Below are positions 60,510 to 64,000 of a stretch of 64,000 nucleotides of DNA, in pieces. Position numbers and translations under genes: made by a program. The notes under the pieces are model-generated. The model made no database searches. It saw nothing but the letters and a program-made list of their open reading frames with translations, and was not told the DNA's origin. The DNA is from Steromphala cineraria. Taxonomy: Eukaryota > Mollusca > Gastropoda > Trochida > Trochidae. Positions within the stretch are counted from its first letter, which is position 1. The number at the start of each line of letters is the position of its first letter. The stretch lies in assembly GCA_916613615.1 (NCBI GenBank), contig OU744723.1, positions 31,998,171 through 32,062,170 of the forward strand, written 5' to 3'.

Positions 60510-61131
60510 AAATATAAGGACCACAGGGCCACACCCTTAAAACCTATTTTCATCTTCTTCTCCAGAACCATGAGGCCTAGAAAGCTGAAATTGTGTGTAC
60601 AGACTCCTTGACTAGTGAGGTTTATAAATTGTAGCTTTGGTGGCCCTGTTGCCCCTAATAAGGGCCACAGGTGCCAAATCCTAAAATCTATGTTCATCTT
60701 CTTCTCTAGAACCATGAGGCCTAGAAAGCTGAAACTTTGTGTACAGACTCCTTGACTAGTGAAGTTTATAAATTGAAGCTTTGGTGACCCTGTTGCCCCT
60801 AATATAGGCAACAGGATTTCAAAGCAATTTTCATCTTCTTTTCCTGAAGTATAAGGCCTAGAAAACTCAAACTTGTCGCCTTTATACTTTATTTTAAGAT
60901 TGTTATTACATTTTACCGCACCTATTTTTATTACATTTTACCGCAATTTTGTTACAATTTACCGCAGTATTACATTTTACCGCGTTTTTATTACAATTTA
61001 CCGCAGTTATTACATCTTACCGCGTTTATTACATCTTACGTCGTAACAGACCCTGTGACCTCTACAAAGGGGGATCACATTGGCCAGTCCCACACTCTAC
61101 AGCAGAATTGACGGTGACGCCTGATGAGCTA
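60510..61131 (-). mobile_element. Pearl-like element, minus orientation
   Basis: Three core units have CATCTTCTTCT at 60551, 60695 and 60832 (144 and 137 bp apart) and AGGCCTAGAAAGCTGAAA. The + strand right end CCTGATGAGCTA (61120-61131) is the inverted end motif of the 47.94-kb element. The minus frame 60470-60811 repeats the same peptide as the frames at 48.1 kb because the core is the same. The left boundary is not clear. Confidence 0.65.
60900..61040 (+). repeat. Short tandem repeat TTACATTTTACCGC
   Basis: Seven or so units of 16-25 bp based on ATTACATTTTACCGC and ATTACAATTTACCGC, with variable T tracts. It lies inside the pearl-like element, between the cores and the end motif. Confidence 0.85.
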
Positions 61132-61149
61132 CAGAGCCAATGGCTCTAG

Positions 61150-61440
61150 TTTTGATGACTGTGTATGATCCACTTGACTGCTGCTGCAGTTTTAAGTTAC
61201 AAGATTCATTTTGATAATGACTTTGTATGATCCACTTGACTGCTGCTGCAGGTTTATGTTACATGATGCATTTTGATAATGACTTTGTATGAACAACTTG
61301 ACTGCTGCTGCAGTTTTATGTTACATGATGCATTTTGATAATGACTTTGAATGATCCACTTGACTGCTGCTGCAGGTTTATGTTACATGATGCATTTTGA
61401 TAATGACTTTGTATGAACAACTTGACTGCTGCTGCAGTTT
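61150..61440 (+). repeat. 62-bp tandem repeat, five units
   Basis: CTTGACTGCTGCTGCAG recurs at 61173, 61235, 61297, 61359 and 61421, exactly 62 bp apart. Units alternate between TATGATCCACTTGAC and TATGAACAACTTGAC, hinting at a 124-bp dimer. Another unit lies 0.6 kb away (62045-62135). Confidence 0.92.
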
Positions 61441-62044
61441 TAAACATCATATAACCACAAACATATGTTCATGTTACTATTTTCTTTTGAATATATGAAT
61501 GTCTGATTAAATATTTTATAGTGCGTCAAAGGTCGCTACTCAATTATGTTCAGTTGAGTAATTAAAGCCGTTTTTGAATGGCACTTTTGATGGGCAGCTA
61601 GATCTGTCTCGCGACAGACCAGTGAATGCATGACTGGTCACACGCCCATTCTGTGACGTCATATACAGAATGATTGCAACGAGCTATATGAATTTATCAG
61701 ACCGAGATCACCAAATAAAACCCAATAATAGACGATTTTCAGAAAATGTTAACCGCTCAGTTGCATAAGTATCCACATCACTGGTAAATAAACAATTATT
61801 TAAGGCGGTATTTCAGTTGATATAATGATGCGCGACTCTATGTAGTCTGTTTATTACGTCACACCCGCGCGAGTTATATGGCCTCTATTCCAGGTAGGTT
61901 TTTTACAGCTGGTAATTACTCGGTCTTAATAAAAGGCTAATTAAAGGTGTTTGTTGGACGAATTGGCAAAAAGCAGACCCAGTTCTTATTTAGTTGAACT
62001 ATATTTGAAAGTAAATCGAAAAGTGATAAAGTCGAGGTTAGCGG
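61441..62044. other. DNA interrupting the 62-bp array
   Basis: About 600 bp separates unit five from a further unit at 62045. The left break is at CAGTTTTAA and the right resumes at AAGTTACAAGATGC, which would join into a normal repeat. The ends AAACATCATATAACC and (complement) AAACAACCGCTAACC are weakly similar. It is possibly an inserted element with no coding; TGACGTCA lies near 61653. Confidence 0.5.
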
Positions 62045-62135
62045 TTGTTTAAGTTACAAGATGCATTTTATGATGACTTTGTATGAACAACTTGACTGCT
62101 GCTCCAGTTTTAAGTTACAAGATGCATTATTTGAT
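62045..62135 (+). repeat. Outlying 62-bp repeat unit(s)
   Basis: AAGTTACAAGATGCATTTTA, then GACTTTGTATGAACAACTTG and GCTGCTCCAG. It is the continuation of the array at 61150-61440. Confidence 0.85.
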
Positions 62136-64000
62136 AGGTAATAATATTTTCCTTGTGATGAAACTATCAACATTGGTTTATCCGTTATGATTTATTTTGA
62201 GTTTACACAACATTGTAAGCAACATTATGAAATATTCTTGTTGACATAGATCTGAAAGTTTTGAAAGCAGTCAGTTGCATCGTATGTATGGTAAAACCTA
62301 GTAATTGGAGGACCACTCATGTTGTCTTGTTTTTTAAAGTGGAAAGCGATGTCAAGGAATAATGAATAGTACACACGAGTTACATTCCCCTGACCATTGA
62401 CACTGATATACAGTTTGCCATTAAGCTTAGGTCTGAACGTACGAGTCATTTGGGTTCTTTACATTTGAGTAAAAAAGTATGTAGCCCTTATTTGGAGTTA
62501 ATGAACTATGTTAAAGTACCAAGAAAAGATTGCAGTTTACTAAAGCTCTAGATCACAACGTAAGCATAGTATTGCAAAAAGGTTTGGCTCAGTGATTTTG
62601 TAACCATATATATCAGTGGCTGAGGTCACAAGGTAAGGGAAATTTATGTTTTTCTCTTTGATAAAATTTTTGAATATTTCAAATTCAATTATGATACTAG
62701 TTGATAACAAAGCCGCACAGAATTATGGTACTCCTGGGAATTTATTTTAGATGATGACATCTATTGTATTTATTATTGCTGTTTGAGGTATTGAAAGCTG
62801 TTTTATATATTGCATCAAAAGTGGTCAATTAAAGTATCAGAAGGAAACTTAATAAATTATATCAAGTTGAATAGTCCCTTTAACATATGCATGTCCATGA
62901 AAGTGTTTAAAAGCTGGTAATAATATTCATGATGCAAATGATAATGTGTTATTTTCTTATAATGTATATGGGATTTTACATCTTTAGTATTAGGCATGAA
63001 TAAATAACACAATTGCAAGAAAATGAATATTGTTTTTTATTATTCCAATCAAGTTTGATATGTCCTGAATAACCTTGAGTTGTAACAGGATCATCAATGT
63101 ACTGTAAACAAAAACATTGCTACTGAAATGTTTACAGAATGGTTAAATAAGTTCTTGTTTATTGTTGTGTTCAAGTGGCTTACAGGAAAGTGGCTTCTCT
63201 AAAGATTTGGTAGTCTTCCTACTCAATTGAGGAATGATCTAAAGTGCAGGATGATCCTGTGGTCATACTAAGGTTGAACACATTGTCCACAGCCTAAAGC
63301 AAAATTGAATATGAAGCCCGATGAGCTACAGATCCAGTGGTTCTCTCTTTTTTGCGGTTTTCATGAAAAAATGACTTAAACAATACCTGAATGACAAATT
63401 CCATTGCAGAGAACGGATTTATTTAATGTCATTTCCATGGAAACCTGAAATAAATCAATGACTCGATGACAAATTCCTTTGTTTCATTCGTCTACTTTCA
63501 TTTACTTATCAATCATGATATCTAGATGTGTCTTTGAGGGTTAGACTAAAGAATGAATTGTATATGAATTATAATGAATTACCTGTTCAGGATAAATTCT
63601 TAAATATACATCTTAGCTTCGCCAACTTTCTACACATGTCATTCATGATCCCTACATGTAGGTCACTCACCAAATGTAATTTGTTCTTTTCACATCTAGA
63701 ATCTTCATGATTAAAACAATCAATCTTAAAACAAAGTTCAACCATTATCCCAAGATGTAGCTTTTCAATGGTAAGATCTTAGTTTTGTGGTTTAAGTGGA
63801 TATTTGACTTATCTTAAAGATTGTATACTCCATTATTATACAACTTATATACAACATTACCAAGCATTTATCATTGTTTTAACAAAATAGGTACAGGGGT
63901 ATGTGATCTCTGCCAACTTCTACAGTTTCAAATTCACGCTGTGCAAACAAGTATCAGTTAAATAACATTCATACTGTAATTCAAAATATTTGTCCAAAAC
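62136..64000. other. No gene; one pearl-like tail
   Basis: AT-rich DNA without a supported frame. 63278-63345 (AAGCAAAATTGAATATGAAG, then CGATGAGCTACAGATCC) matches the tails at 21.4 and 61.1 kb. Confidence 0.5.

Noticed and set aside
21485..61131. CTGATGAG motif as a hammerhead ribozyme core in the pearl-like tails
   Set aside because: The CUGAUGA box is there in copies at 21.48, 48.72 and 61.12 kb, but no GAAA box or pairing stems follow at the right distance.

Overview
The window looks like AT-rich nuclear DNA of an invertebrate, most probably a bivalve mollusc. Coding DNA is sparse and split by introns with GT/AG junctions. There is a TRIM gene ending in an NHL-type propeller and a Toll-like receptor with one cysteine cluster, two families expanded in bivalves. 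The repeats also fit bivalves: pearl-like elements with about 145-bp core repeats and ACGG runs, a molluscan-type SINE tail, satellites, foldback palindromes and 5'-truncated LINEs. The species cannot be named from sequence alone.

Layout. 1-2.3 kb: intergenic, with a TTAA-type MITE and a foldback. 2.4-4.7 kb: complete two-exon TRIM gene (RING, two B-boxes, coiled coil, NHL-like propeller), + strand. 4.9-8.06 kb: a segment repeated at 18.9-20.35 kb and, shortened, at 28.7-29.2 kb; here it holds about 1.7 kb of extra DNA with a LINE remnant and a palindrome, and it ends at a 200-N gap. 9.4-10.9 kb: repeats. 12.5-13.6 kb: ankyrin-repeat pseudogene, followed by three islands of a 24-bp repeat (13.8-15.95 kb). 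17.0-26.5 kb: a second segment present three times (17.0, 22.05, 24.8 kb). 27.8-28.7 kb: an NHL-only paralogue of the TRIM gene with an open frame of exactly matching length. 30-33 kb: nested MITEs, tRNA-derived SINE heads and a palindrome. 35.1-36.7 kb: 116-bp satellite running into the first exon of a Toll-like receptor (36.73-39.36 kb). 43.6-45.1 kb: two phase-compatible exons of an unrecognised minus-strand gene. 45.5-50.1 kb: pearl-like, hAT-like and MULE-like elements and a decayed LINE. 51.5-52.7 kb: decayed minus-strand exons. 54.1-59.5 kb: 206-bp satellite of about 26 units with higher-order duplications. 60.5-62.1 kb: further pearl-like DNA and a split 62-bp array.

Genes together. 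The TRIM gene (predicted ubiquitin ligase) and the Toll-like receptor (LRR ectodomain, TIR tail) are both of innate-immune type. The TRIM gene lies among local segmental duplications, which suggests an actively rearranging, birth-and-death locus. That they act in one pathway is inference only.

All calls come from reading the sequence by eye. No database search, alignment program or expression data was used, so paralogue boundaries and repeat-family names are approximate.
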